Positions 40,256-48,603 of a stretch of 64,000 nt of DNA are shown here, piece by piece. Source of the stretch: PALSA-612 sp963776735. Its GTDB lineage: Bacteria > Actinomycetota > Thermoleophilia > Gaiellales > Gaiellaceae. The stretch lies in assembly GCA_963776735.1 (NCBI GenBank), contig CAVZNV010000017.1:124001-188000 (forward strand), read 5' to 3'. The position numbers and the translations under genes were made by a program. Within the stretch, counting starts at the first letter, position 1. The number at the start of each line of letters is the position of its first letter. The notes beneath the pieces were generated by a model. The model was not told the DNA's origin. It worked only from the letters and a program-made list of their open reading frames with translations, and did no database searches.

Positions 40256-41173
40256 TCAGACCGGCTCGGAGCCGACCCGGTCGGGCACGGCGGCCACCCG
40301 CGCACGCGAGTAGCGCACCCAGCTGTGTCGTCCGATGTAGACGAGCAGCGCCGTCATCCCGATTCCGAGCACGACGACGATCGCCACACTCGTGCCGGGG
40401 ACATCGATCAGCTTCAGCCCGGAGAGGCCGAGCACGGTCGCGAGCGCGAAGCGCAGCAGGTTCTCCGGGATCGACAGCGACAGCCGCCCGCCGATCAGCA
40501 CGCCGGGAATCGACCCCAGGAGCAGCCAGCCGACGATGCGCATGTCGACGTTGCCGGCGATGAAGTGCCCGAAACCCGCGACGTACAGCAGCGCGGCCGC
40601 GTGGAAGATGTCCGTGCCGACGACCTTGTGCGCGCGGAGTGGGAAGACCACGAGCAGCGTCAGGCCGAAGAACACGCCGCTGCCCACGGACGTCAAGCCG
40701 ACGATGAAGCCGCCGAAGAATCCGATCAGCACCGCCGCGAGCTTGTCGCGGCTCGTCAGGACAAAGTCGTCGTCGACCTCGGCCGACTTCGCGTGCACGA
40801 AGCTCTTGGCGAGGAGCCCGACGCAGCCGAACAGCAGCGCGCCGCCGAGCACGCGCCCCATCGTCGACTCGACCCCGTCGCCGTACGTGTCCTGGAGCCA
40901 GTTCGCGAGCCAGACGCCGACCAGCGACATCGGCGCCGAGCCGAGCAGCATCCAGCCTGCGAGCTGTGCACGGACGTTGCCCATCTTGCGGTGCTGGACC
41001 GCGCCGACCGTCTTGAAGATCGCGCCGTGGGCGATGTCCGTCCCCACGGCGACCGCGGGGTTTACGCCGAAGAGGATGACCAGGATGGGCGTCATCAGCG
41101 AGCCGCCGCCCATCCCGGTCATGCCTACGAGTGCTCCGACGAGCAGCCCGGCCAGCACGAACTCCCACCACAT
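40256..41173 (-). CDS. TauE/SafE family anion (sulfite/sulfate-type) transporter
   Basis: A 305-residue membrane protein with eight helices. The two family motifs are present: GALVGMTGMGGGSLMTPIL in the first half and GGFIVGLTSVGSGVFFGL in the second, followed by KVVGTDIFHA. TauE/SafE proteins move sulfite, sulfoacetate or other anions. Starting 3 bases after sat, it probably serves sulfur metabolism here, as sulfate/sulfite import or as sulfite export; direction cannot be told. Confidence 0.85.
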   Translation of the reverse strand: MWWEFVLAGLLVGALVGMTGMGGGSLMTPILVILFGVNPAVAVGTDIAHGAIFKTVGAVQHRKMGNVRAQLAGWMLLGSAPMSLVGVWLANWLQDTYGDGVESTMGRVLGGALLFGCVGLLAKSFVHAKSAEVDDDFVLTSRDKLAAVLIGFFGGFIVGLTSVGSGVFFGLTLLVVFPLRAHKVVGTDIFHAAALLYVAGFGHFIAGNVDMRIVGWLLLGSIPGVLIGGRLSLSIPENLLRFALATVLGLSGLKLIDVPGTSVAIVVVLGIGMTALLVYIGRHSWVRYSRARVAAVPDRVGSEPV

Positions 41174-41176
41174 GCG

Positions 41177-42316
41177 TTAGGTCTGGTACGCCTCGATCAG
41201 GGCCTGCGCGACCTCGGGCCGCGAGAACTCGACCGGCGGCAGCTCGCCGTTCTCGAGCATCTCGCGCACCTTCGTCCCCGACAGGAACACGTGGTCCTCG
41301 GCCGGGTGCGGGCACGTCTTCGCCGACGCCATCGCGCCGCACGTGTTGCACCAGAACGTGTGCTCGAAGAACATCGGCTCGATGTCGAGCTCGTGCGGCT
41401 CGAAGTCGTCGAAGATCAGCTGCGCGTCGTAGGTGCCGTAGTACGAGCCGACACCGGCGTGGTCGCGGCCGACGATGAAGTGCGAGCAGCCGTAGTTCTT
41501 GCGGCAGATCGCGTGCCAGATCGCCTCGCGCGGACCCGCGTAGCGCATCGCGGCCGGGAAGGCGGCGACGAGGACGCGGTCGGCCGGGTAGTAGCCGTCG
41601 ACGAGGATCCGGTAGCACTCGACCCGGGTCGCAGCCGGCACGTCGTCCGACTTCGTCTCGCCGACGAGCGGGTGGATCATCAGCCCGTCGACGGTCTCGA
41701 GCGCGACCTTGGTCAGGTACTCGTGCGCGCGGTGGATCGGGTTGCGCGTCTGGAAGCCGACGACGCGGCGCCAGTTCCGGTCGGCGAACGCGGCGCGGCT
41801 CTCGGCCGGGTCGAACGCGAGCTGCGGGAAGGCCGGCTCGGCGCGTTCGAAGACGGTGACGCGGCCGGCGAGGTAGAGCGGCTTCTGCCCGTAGAGCCGA
41901 GCCACGCCGGGATGCTCGTCGTCGGTCGTGCGGAAGCACTGCTCGGCCTCGCGCTCCTTGTCGTACTCGAACACGTCCTCGACGTCGAGCACGGCGAGCG
42001 GCTTGCCGGCCTCGCCGGTGAGCGCGACGCGGTCGCCCGTCGGTGCCGCGTCGACCGCGAGACAGACGGGAAGCGCCCACGGCAGGCCGTTCGAGAGCCG
42101 CATGCTCTCGACCACGCCCTCGTAGTCCTCGCGGCCCATGAAGCCTTCGAGCGGCGAGAGCGCGCCCGACGCGAGCATGTCGAGGTCGGACAGCTCGCGC
42201 GAGGTCAGCGCGACGTGCTCGAGCGACTCGACGCCGTCAGGCCGTTCGCCCGTCCGGTCGACGAGCGTTCCGCCGTGCGGCTTGATCAGATGGTCGGTCG
42301 TCGTCACGGTGCTCAC
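41177..42316 (-). CDS. sat: Sulfate adenylyltransferase (ATP sulfurylase)
   Basis: A 379-residue enzyme that makes APS from ATP and sulfate. It has the motif QTRNPIHRAHEYL (HxxH nucleotide site), VGRDHAGVGSYYG, IEPMFFEHTFWCN and LSGTKVREMLENGELPP. This is the homo-oligomeric Sat type, not CysD/CysN. The WCNTCGAM...TCPHP segment has four cysteine-type ligands that could bind zinc, as in Thermus Sat. The GTG start overlaps the cysC stop (GTGA). Confidence 0.95.
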   Translation of the reverse strand: MSTVTTTDHLIKPHGGTLVDRTGERPDGVESLEHVALTSRELSDLDMLASGALSPLEGFMGREDYEGVVESMRLSNGLPWALPVCLAVDAAPTGDRVALTGEAGKPLAVLDVEDVFEYDKEREAEQCFRTTDDEHPGVARLYGQKPLYLAGRVTVFERAEPAFPQLAFDPAESRAAFADRNWRRVVGFQTRNPIHRAHEYLTKVALETVDGLMIHPLVGETKSDDVPAATRVECYRILVDGYYPADRVLVAAFPAAMRYAGPREAIWHAICRKNYGCSHFIVGRDHAGVGSYYGTYDAQLIFDDFEPHELDIEPMFFEHTFWCNTCGAMASAKTCPHPAEDHVFLSGTKVREMLENGELPPVEFSRPEVAQALIEAYQT

Positions 42317-42912
42317 GCGTTCACCGCTGCCGGGACGAGTCCTAGCTCTTCGAGCTTGGCGACGACGAGCTGCGCGCTCTCCTCGGGGCCATACGCCTCG
42401 GTGTCGAGCACGAGCTCGGGCGAGGAAGGCTCCTCGTACGGGTCGTCGACGCCGGTGAAGCCTTTGATCTCGCCCTTGAACGCCTTCTCGTAGAGGCCCT
42501 TGACGTCGCGGCGCGCGCACTCCTCGACCGACGCCTGGACGAACACCTCGACGAACGTGCCCCACTCCTCGACCAGCTCGCGCGCCTTCGCACGCGTCTC
42601 CGTGTACGGCGAGATCGCGGCCGTGATCACGGCACCGCCCTGACGGGTCAGCCGGGAGGCGACCCAGCCGATCCGCTCGATGTTCGTGTCGCGGTCCTCC
42701 TTCGAGAACCCGAGGCCCTTCGACAGGTGCTGGCGGACGTTGTCGCCGTCCAGGTACTCGACGACGAGCCCGCGCCGGTCGAGCTCGGGCCCGACCAGGT
42801 GCGCGATCGTCGACTTCCCGGCTCCCGAGAGGCCGGTGAACCAGAGCGTGAAGCCGCCCTCACGACGGCTCTCGGTCTCCGGATGGTCGTGCGCATAGAT
42901 GTGATCGGTCAT
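42313..42912 (-). CDS. cysC: Adenylylsulfate (APS) kinase
   Basis: A 199-residue kinase that phosphorylates APS to PAPS. Walker A is FTGLSGAGKSTIA (about residue 26); YLDGDNVRQHLSKGLGFSKED and DVKGLYEKAF are family signatures. It lies between cysH and sat with 4-nt overlaps on both sides. Because the CysH here looks like an APS reductase, CysC is not needed for reduction and may supply PAPS for sulfotransferases (inference). Confidence 0.93.
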   Translation of the reverse strand: MTDHIYAHDHPETESRREGGFTLWFTGLSGAGKSTIAHLVGPELDRRGLVVEYLDGDNVRQHLSKGLGFSKEDRDTNIERIGWVASRLTRQGGAVITAAISPYTETRAKARELVEEWGTFVEVFVQASVEECARRDVKGLYEKAFKGEIKGFTGVDDPYEEPSSPELVLDTEAYGPEESAQLVVAKLEELGLVPAAVNA

Positions 42913-43595
42913 GCCTTCCTTTCCACGTGAATGCCGCATTCGAGCTTGTCCGAGCCGGCCCAGCGGCCGGCGCGTTCCTCCTCGTCGGGCGCCACCGGCC
43001 GGGTGCAAGGGATGCAGCCGATCGACCGATACCCGACGTCGTGCAGCGGGTTGTAGGGAATCTCGTTGACCTGGATGTAGGCCCAGACGCGCTTCTCGTC
43101 CCAGTCGGCGAGCGGGTGCAGCTTCCAGACCTCGTACGCGTCCGACCATTCGATCTTCGGCGTCTCGGCGCGGCTCGGCGACTGGTCGCGGCGGATGCCG
43201 GAGATCCAGGCGTCGTAGGGCGCGAGCGCCTTCAGCAGCGGCTCGACCTTGCGGACGTGGCAGCAGCGGTCGGGGTTGCGCTCCCACAGGTTCGGGCCCT
43301 CGTCGCGGTGCTGCTCGGCGACGGTCGGGATCTCCGGGCGCAGCAGGTTGAGGCCGTAGCGCTCGACCAGCCGGTCGCGCGTCTCGTACGTCTCGCGGAA
43401 GAAGAGGTGCGTGTCGAGCTCGATCACGTCGATGCCGAGGCCGAGCTCGGAGACCATGTGCACGAGCACGGACGACTGCTTCTGCCACGAGCAGGTCAGG
43501 CAGAGACCGTCGCCGAACTCGCCGGACGCCCAGCGGATCACGTCCTCGGCGGACATGGCCTCGAGGTCAGGCAGGGTCAGGCTGGGCGTCGCCAA
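42909..43595 (-). CDS. cysH: APS reductase, iron-sulfur type (CysH family)
   Basis: A 228-residue enzyme that reduces activated sulfate to sulfite with thioredoxin. Cysteines at residues 111-112 (RCCHVRKVEPL) and 194/197 (GCIPCTRP) are the [4Fe-4S] ligands that mark APS-specific reductases, and C220 in LECGIH is the catalytic cysteine. The start ATG 43595 lies 29 nt inside the end of comA and the 3' end overlaps cysC (ATGA). Confidence 0.92.
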   Translation of the reverse strand: MATPSLTLPDLEAMSAEDVIRWASGEFGDGLCLTCSWQKQSSVLVHMVSELGLGIDVIELDTHLFFRETYETRDRLVERYGLNLLRPEIPTVAEQHRDEGPNLWERNPDRCCHVRKVEPLLKALAPYDAWISGIRRDQSPSRAETPKIEWSDAYEVWKLHPLADWDEKRVWAYIQVNEIPYNPLHDVGYRSIGCIPCTRPVAPDEEERAGRWAGSDKLECGIHVERKA

Positions 43596-44319
43596 GCAAG
43601 ACCTCCTTCAGCGTGTCGCCGCGCAGGCCGAGCCTGAGCGTCTCCAGCGGGATCACCTCGTCGGGCGCGATGTTGCCGAGGTTGACCGAGGCGCCGAACT
43701 GGCGGATGAACCACGCCTGCGAGGACTTCGACGGCGCCTCGAAGATCAGTGACTCGACCGGAATCTCGTGGACGATCTCGTCGACGAGGCCCGTGCGCAT
43801 CTCGCCGGTCGGCCGGTAGATGCCCGCGGTGCCGCCCTCGCGGCCCTCGGTGATCACCTTCCACGCGCCGGCGTCGAGCTCCTCGCGAATCCACTCGACC
43901 CACTGGTACGGTGCGTAGACGACCTCCGCGTCCTTGGAGCCGACCTCGGAGAGGACGGTGAAGTCGCGGGCGAAGTCGGCGATCAGCTCCAGCTTCCTTT
44001 CGCGGGGGAGGTCGATGACGCCGTCCGAGATCTCGACGTGCGTCAGGCCGAGACCGGTGATCCACTGCTTGTACTCCTCGACCCGGTCCTGCGCGATCAC
44101 CGCCTCGAGGAAGGTGCCGCCGATGACGACGGGCTTCTCGCGGAGCACCTCGAGCTTGCGCGCGAGGTTGGGCGTGACGTACGCGGTGCCCCAGCCGAGC
44201 TTGACGATCGAGATGTAGTCGCCGCAGGTGTCGAGCACGTCCTCCCACGCTCGCGGGCCGAGGCCCTTGTCGATCACATGCGTGAGGCCGTTGTGCGGGC
44301 GGGTCTCAAAGTTTCGCAA
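43567..44319 (-). CDS. comA: Phosphosulfolactate synthase
   Basis: A 250-residue TIM-barrel enzyme of the ComA family, which adds sulfite to phosphoenolpyruvate to give (R)-phosphosulfolactate. Matching segments: THVIDKGLGPRAWEDVL, DYISIVKLGWGTAYV, THVEISDGVIDLP and VITEGREGGTAGIYRP. In methanogens it starts coenzyme M synthesis and in Bacillus leads to sulfolactate. Here it overlaps the APS reductase gene, whose product, sulfite, is its substrate. ComB and ComC genes are not seen in the window. Confidence 0.88.
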   Translation of the reverse strand: MRNFETRPHNGLTHVIDKGLGPRAWEDVLDTCGDYISIVKLGWGTAYVTPNLARKLEVLREKPVVIGGTFLEAVIAQDRVEEYKQWITGLGLTHVEISDGVIDLPRERKLELIADFARDFTVLSEVGSKDAEVVYAPYQWVEWIREELDAGAWKVITEGREGGTAGIYRPTGEMRTGLVDEIVHEIPVESLIFEAPSKSSQAWFIRQFGASVNLGNIAPDEVIPLETLRLGLRGDTLKEVLLGDAQPDPA

Positions 44320-44890
44320 AGAGCTCCTTCAGCTTCTCCTGGGCCGCGGCCTGGACGTCGTGGTAGAGCGAGTTCCCGTGCGCGTCGATGCCGACCGTGA
44401 GCGGGCCGAAGTCCTTGACGCGGAACTTCCAGAGGCACTCGGGCATGAGCTCTTCCCAGGCGACCTCCTCGATCTCCTCGATCTGGGTCGTCTCGAGCGC
44501 CGCGGCGCCGCCGACGATCGCGAAGTAGACCATCCCGAGCCGGCGCATCGGCTCGATCGCCTCGTCCGGGAAGCCCCCCTTGCCGCAGATCGCGCGGACG
44601 CCGTACTGCTCGCCGAGCGGCTCTGTGAACCGCACCATGCGCGCCGACGTCGTCGTCCCGATGCAGACCTTCTCGTAGCGGCCGTCCTCGAGCTTCCGCA
44701 CGCCGGGCGCGGTGTGGAGCAGGAAGGCGCCGTTCAGGTCCATCGGCGGCGGAACGCCCTGGTCGAAGATGCGGATCTGCGTCCGGTCGCGGATGCCGAT
44801 GATGTGCCCGTCGACGGTCACCTCGTCGCCCGCGCGCAGCTCGCGGATCTGCTCCTCGGTCGTCGGGAAGGTGAGTCTGTGAACCGCCAT
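44306..44890 (-). CDS. Class I fumarase (or related hydro-lyase), beta subunit
   Basis: A 194-residue C-terminal subunit of the two-subunit iron-sulfur fumarase/tartrate dehydratase family: LRAGDEVTVDGHIIGIRD, APGVRKLEDGRYEKVCIG, TTTSARMVRFTEPL, ICGKGGF and VGGAAALETTQIEEIEEV. ATG 44890 follows a GGAGGAGA Shine-Dalgarno sequence. It pairs with the alpha subunit encoded 55 bp upstream; palindrome copy 4 lies in that gap. The 3' end overlaps comA by 14 nt. Confidence 0.88.
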   Translation of the reverse strand: MAVHRLTFPTTEEQIRELRAGDEVTVDGHIIGIRDRTQIRIFDQGVPPPMDLNGAFLLHTAPGVRKLEDGRYEKVCIGTTTSARMVRFTEPLGEQYGVRAICGKGGFPDEAIEPMRRLGMVYFAIVGGAAALETTQIEEIEEVAWEELMPECLWKFRVKDFGPLTVGIDAHGNSLYHDVQAAAQEKLKELFAKL

Positions 44891-44912
44891 CAGCACTCTC
44901 CTCCGAGCCCAA

Positions 44913-44927
44913 GTAACACTGTGTTGC
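44913..44927. repeat. Palindrome copy 4 (GTAACACTGTGTTGC)
   Basis: Followed by AAAGTCGG, matching copy 1. It sits in the 55-bp gap between the two fumarase subunit genes, inside an operon, which is hard to explain as a simple promoter operator and more like an inserted repeat or an internal control site. Confidence 0.8.
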
Positions 44928-44945
44928 AAAGTCGGAGGTGCACGG

Positions 44946-45845
44946 TCACGCCTCCCGGTCGTAGTCGACGGAGCCGTCCGACCCGATGTGGGCCGACGCG
45001 CGGCGGGCAGCCCAGCACTGGTAGTTGACGGCGACGGGGTTGAGGGTCATGTGCGTGTCCGCGTGCTCGATGTGGCAGTTGAGGACGGTGACGTCGCCGC
45101 CGAGCCCCATCGGGCCGATGCCGGTCTCGTTCAGGAGCCCGAACAGCTCCTCCTCGAGCTTCGCCACGTGCGGGTCGTGGTTGCGCGTGCCGATCGGCCT
45201 CGCGATCGCTTCCTTCGCCAGGTACATGGCGTAGTCGGCCGAGCCGCCGATGCCGACGCCGACGATTCCGGGCGGGCACGGCTTGCCGCCGGCGCCGACG
45301 ATCGACTCGAGCACGAATTGCTTGATTCCCTTCACGCCGTCGGCGGGGACGCACATCTTCAGGAAGCTCATGTTCTCGGAGCCCGAGCCCTTCGGCACGC
45401 ACTTGACGTCGAGGCCGTCCCAGTCGGGGATGAACTCCCAGTGGACGATCGGCAGCCGGTAGCCGGTGTTGGGGCCGGTGTTCTCGCGGGTGAGCGTGTG
45501 GACCGCGTTCGAGCGCAGCGGATGCTCGATCGTCGCGCGCTCGGTCCCCGCCTTCAGGGCCGCGTAGATGCGAGTCGGGTGGAGCGGGAAGTGCTCGCCG
45601 ACACGGCAGGTGTAGACGGCGATGCCGGTGTCCTGGCAGACGAGGTTCTTCTCCGAGTCCGCGACCTGGACGTTCTTCAGGATGGTGTTCAGCACGCGCT
45701 GCCCGGGGACGGACGTCTCTCTGGCGGCCGCGTCCGCGAGCGCGTCGCGGAGGTCCTGCGGGATGTCCTTCAGCGCCCAGACGTAGAGGTACGCGGCGGC
45801 GTCCTCGACGGCGCCGTAGAGGTCGGTGTCGACGGTCGTCGTCAT
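44946..45845 (-). CDS. Class I fumarase (or related hydro-lyase), alpha subunit
   Basis: A 299-residue N-terminal subunit. Cysteines in VCQDTGIAVY, DVKCVPKGSGSEN and GKPCPPGIVGVG fit the [4Fe-4S] ligands of class I fumarases; the SENMSFLKM and GTRNHDPHVAKLEEELF segments are also typical. The enzyme interconverts fumarate and malate; tartrate dehydratase is the alternative. ATG 45845 overlaps the flavoprotein stop (ATGA). Confidence 0.88.
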   Translation of the reverse strand: MTTTVDTDLYGAVEDAAAYLYVWALKDIPQDLRDALADAAARETSVPGQRVLNTILKNVQVADSEKNLVCQDTGIAVYTCRVGEHFPLHPTRIYAALKAGTERATIEHPLRSNAVHTLTRENTGPNTGYRLPIVHWEFIPDWDGLDVKCVPKGSGSENMSFLKMCVPADGVKGIKQFVLESIVGAGGKPCPPGIVGVGIGGSADYAMYLAKEAIARPIGTRNHDPHVAKLEEELFGLLNETGIGPMGLGGDVTVLNCHIEHADTHMTLNPVAVNYQCWAARRASAHIGSDGSVDYDREA

Positions 45846-47026
45846 GCGCGCGCCGCCTCCGCCGCGGCGCGCCCGGCCCGGCGACCGAAGACGCAGCACT
45901 CGAGCAGGCTGTTCCCCATCATCCGGTTGCGACCGTGCGTCCCGCCGGCGATCTCGCCGCAGGCGTAGAGGCCTTCGAGCGTCGTGCGGCCGTCCGTGTC
46001 GATCACGAGGCCCCCGTTCTGGTAGTGGAGCACGGGATAGGTGAGGATCGCCTCCGCGAGCGGGTCGATCCCGGCGGCGCGGTAGCGGCGGAGCATGTAC
46101 GGAAGAGACACCTCGGCGTCGGCCGGGGCGATACGAGTCGTGTCCAGGTAGACCGCGGGCCGGCCGTCCGGAGTCGTCACGCCCTTGCCCTTCTCGACCT
46201 CGTCGAAGATCGCCTGCGAGACGGCGTCGCGCGGGCCGAGCGAGTCCGTGAACTCCTCGCCGTCCGCGTTGACGAGCACGGCGCCGTAGGCGCGCGTCGT
46301 CTCAGGGATCGAGTAGCCCTGCGTGTTCTGCGGCCAGGCACCGCCGTTCGGGTGGTACTGGAGCGCGTCCAGGTCGCGAGACCCGGCGCCGAGGTCCAGC
46401 GCGATCTGCGTCACCTCGCCGGTCGCGCCGGGATGGTTGGTCGAGAGCTCGCCCCGCTCCTCGGCCTCCCGGTAGCACCGGCCGCCCGCCGCGAGGACGA
46501 CGGTCGCCGCCTCGAGCTCGTGCTCGCCGCAGCGCGCCTTCCAGCCGGGCGACAGCTCGAGCAACGGCGACTTCGGGAAGGTCTCGACGCTGGACGCCTC
46601 GACGGCATCGCGGAGCGCGGTCGTGATCGCGTGCCCGGTGCGGTCGCCGACCTGCAAGAGCCGCTGCCGGGTAGAGCCGCCGCAACGGGCGAGTCGGTAG
46701 CCGCCGTTCTGCCTGGTGAACTCGACGCCGAGGTCCTCGAGCCAGTGGATCGCGCTCTGCGCCTCGCCGGTCAGCACCTCGACGAGCTCCCGGTCGGCCG
46801 TTTCGTGCGACGAGCGGACGACGTCCTCGGCGTGGATCTCGGGCGAGTCGTCCTCGCCGAACGACGCCTGGATCCCGCCCTGTGCCTTCGCCGAGTTGCA
46901 GGACTGGAGCGAGCCCTTCGTCGCGAGCGCGACCGTCGCGCCGGACCGCTCGGCGAAGAGCGCCGCGGCCAGCCCGGAGGCGCCGCTGCCGACGACGAGC
47001 ACGTCGAAAGGTCCGCGAGCGGTCAT
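45842..47026 (-). CDS. FAD-dependent succinate dehydrogenase/fumarate reductase/aspartate oxidase-type flavoprotein
   Basis: A 394-residue soluble flavoprotein: VLVVGSGASGLAAALFAE (FAD Rossmann), KGSLQSCNSAKAQGGIQASF, the catalytic region HPGATGEVTQIALDLGAG and LQYHPNGGAWP, and the FAD C-terminal GLYACGEIAGGTHGRNRMMG. It is shorter than SdhA or NadB (lacks the C-terminal helical domain). In a unit with fumarase it may produce or use fumarate; aspartate oxidase activity is also possible. TAGACT lies 7 nt upstream of the ATG. Confidence 0.8.
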   Translation of the reverse strand: MTARGPFDVLVVGSGASGLAAALFAERSGATVALATKGSLQSCNSAKAQGGIQASFGEDDSPEIHAEDVVRSSHETADRELVEVLTGEAQSAIHWLEDLGVEFTRQNGGYRLARCGGSTRQRLLQVGDRTGHAITTALRDAVEASSVETFPKSPLLELSPGWKARCGEHELEAATVVLAAGGRCYREAEERGELSTNHPGATGEVTQIALDLGAGSRDLDALQYHPNGGAWPQNTQGYSIPETTRAYGAVLVNADGEEFTDSLGPRDAVSQAIFDEVEKGKGVTTPDGRPAVYLDTTRIAPADAEVSLPYMLRRYRAAGIDPLAEAILTYPVLHYQNGGLVIDTDGRTTLEGLYACGEIAGGTHGRNRMMGNSLLECCVFGRRAGRAAAEAARA

Positions 47027-47033
47027 GCCCCGG

Positions 47034-47039
47034 AGTCTA
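47034..47039 (-). promoter_or_regulatory. Probable leaderless -10 element of the flavoprotein-fumarase-sulfur run
   Basis: TAGACT on the minus strand, 7 nt before ATG 47026. It would start the transcript covering the genes down to 40256. Confidence 0.5.
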
Positions 47040-47062
47040 CCTGGCTTGACTAATGCCTGGGA

Positions 47063-47935
47063 TTACGAAACGAAATACAACAGGCAGGCGAGCCCCGCGA
47101 CCGCGCAGTAGATCGCGAACGGCGTGAGCCTGTTCGTCTCGAAGTACTTCATCAGGAACCGAACCGAGAGATACGCCGTCGCGGCGGCGCAGAGCGAGGC
47201 GACGAGCGCCTGGCCGCGCACTCCGTCGCCGTCGTGGCCCATCAGGTCCGGCAGCTTGAGCAGTGCGGCCGCGCCGATGATCGGCGTCGCCAGCAGGAAC
47301 GCATAGCGCGCGGCGTCCTCGTTCGACAGCCCGACCAGCAGCCCGCCGCCCATCGACGCGCCGGAACGCGAGAACCCGGGGATCAGTGCGAGCGCCTGCG
47401 CCGCGCCGACGCCGGTTGCCCCTTTCCAGCCGACCTCCTTCGCGATCCGTTCGTCCGGGTCGCCTTTCTCGGGCGCGGGCGCGCGCCGCCGCAGGAGCTC
47501 GGCTCCGTAGAGCATGAACCCGTTCAGCATCAGGAAGACGGACGCGGAGGTGGGCGAGGCGAAGACGCTGCGCAACTTGTCCTGCAGCGCGATTCCGAGG
47601 ATCCCGGCCGGAATCGTGCCGACGATCAGCAGCCAAGCGAGCTTTGCGTCCTTGTCGTCCGGCGCGATCTCGCGGTCGCGGAGACTGCGTCCGAGGCCCT
47701 GAATGATCCGCACCCAGTCGCGCCAGAAGAAGAGCAGCAGGACGATCGCAGTCGCCAGGTGGGTCGCGACGAGGAAGCTGAGGAAGTACTTGTCGTTCTG
47801 GTGGATGTTCCAGCCGAGCAGGCTGGGCAGGATCACGGCATGTCCGAGGCTCGAGACCGGGAAGAGCTCGGTCACGCCCTGGACGAGCCCGAGGACGATC
47901 GCCTGCGGGTAGGTGATCAGCGAGGCGAGGATCAC
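47063..47935 (-). CDS. uppP: Undecaprenyl-diphosphatase
   Basis: A 290-residue membrane enzyme (BacA/UppP) that converts undecaprenyl diphosphate to undecaprenyl phosphate for peptidoglycan and glycan synthesis. It has the N-terminal QGVTELFPVSSLGHAVI motif with the (E/Q)-rich catalytic segment and the second motif LIPGFSRSGASMGGGLLVGL with the catalytic Arg/Ser. GTG 47935 overlaps the stop of the small upstream gene (GTGA). Confidence 0.93.
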   Translation of the reverse strand: MILASLITYPQAIVLGLVQGVTELFPVSSLGHAVILPSLLGWNIHQNDKYFLSFLVATHLATAIVLLLFFWRDWVRIIQGLGRSLRDREIAPDDKDAKLAWLLIVGTIPAGILGIALQDKLRSVFASPTSASVFLMLNGFMLYGAELLRRRAPAPEKGDPDERIAKEVGWKGATGVGAAQALALIPGFSRSGASMGGGLLVGLSNEDAARYAFLLATPIIGAAALLKLPDLMGHDGDGVRGQALVASLCAAATAYLSVRFLMKYFETNRLTPFAIYCAVAGLACLLYFVS

Positions 47936-48174
47936 GTCTCGGCGGACTTGCTCTTCGACCCGCCCGTCTGAAACCAGGCGAACGCAAGTAGGGCCACGCC
48001 GCAAAGGAATGCCGCAACGCCGTGCGTCGTGTGGTGATGGTTGGAGCCGTTCTGCTGGCCCGGGAAGAAACCGGGGAGCGACTTGGCCGGCTCAACCCAG
48101 TAGACGATCGCGATCGCGATCAAGACGAGGCCGACGACGACGCAGGGAATGATGAGTGCTGGGCGTTTCTTCAC
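47932..48174 (-). CDS. Small two-helix membrane protein
   Basis: An 80-residue protein with GTG start. Helices are ALIIPCVVVGLVLIAIAIVY and HGVAAFLCGVALLAFAWF, separated by a loop with PGQQNGSNHHHTTH, which is histidine-rich. I do not recognise a family. Its stop overlaps the uppP start, so it is coupled to undecaprenyl phosphate recycling by position only. Confidence 0.55.
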   Translation of the reverse strand: MKKRPALIIPCVVVGLVLIAIAIVYWVEPAKSLPGFFPGQQNGSNHHHTTHGVAAFLCGVALLAFAWFQTGGSKSKSAET

Positions 48175-48228
48175 GGAAGAGATATTCGCGAGGCGGCCTG
48201 ACGATACCTTCGCGAAAGGTCGGTTTGG

Positions 48229-48603
48229 ATGAGAACCGGCTCAGGCTTCATGAGGCTCGTGCCGATGACGAACGTCATGGACCCCGAGCCGCTTCGGTCG
48301 GGGCCGCGCAGCTGGCAGGCACGAATCGGAGTCGCGCTGTCACTCTCCGCGCTCGGGTTCGCGATCGTCTCGCTGGTCGGCCCGCACGGACAGGCATGCC
48401 CGACGCCCGAGGGCTCGGCGACGCTCGACCTGACGGGGCTGTTCCTGTTCGCGCTCGCGACGGCCGCGTGCGTGTTCGACGTCGGAGCCGTCCGGCGCGG
48501 TGACCCGCGCTGGGGCCGGATCGGGCTCGCGATCGTCGCGCTCGCGTCGATCCTCGGGATCTGGGCCGCGGCGTCCGGGTTCTTCCAGCCGGGCTGCGGC
48601 TAA
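48229..48603 (+). CDS. Small membrane protein of unknown function
   Basis: Up to 124 residues with three hydrophobic segments (IGVALSLSALGFAIVSLVG, LTGLFLFALATAACVFDVG, IGLAIVALASILGIWAAA) and a PTPEG loop with two cysteines outside the helices (CPTPEG and PGCG), which may be exported. Several in-frame ATGs (48229, 48250, 48265) make the start uncertain. It overlaps the convergent LysR gene by the stop codons. No family recognised. Confidence 0.5.
   Translation: MRTGSGFMRLVPMTNVMDPEPLRSGPRSWQARIGVALSLSALGFAIVSLVGPHGQACPTPEGSATLDLTGLFLFALATAACVFDVGAVRRGDPRWGRIGLAIVALASILGIWAAASGFFQPGCG

Noticed and set aside
40247..42493. Long plus-strand frame opposite tauE-like and sat
   Set aside because: Composition (Arg, Glu, Asp, Val-rich, no motifs) is that of an antisense shadow of high-GC genes; the minus strand has clear sat and TauE motifs.
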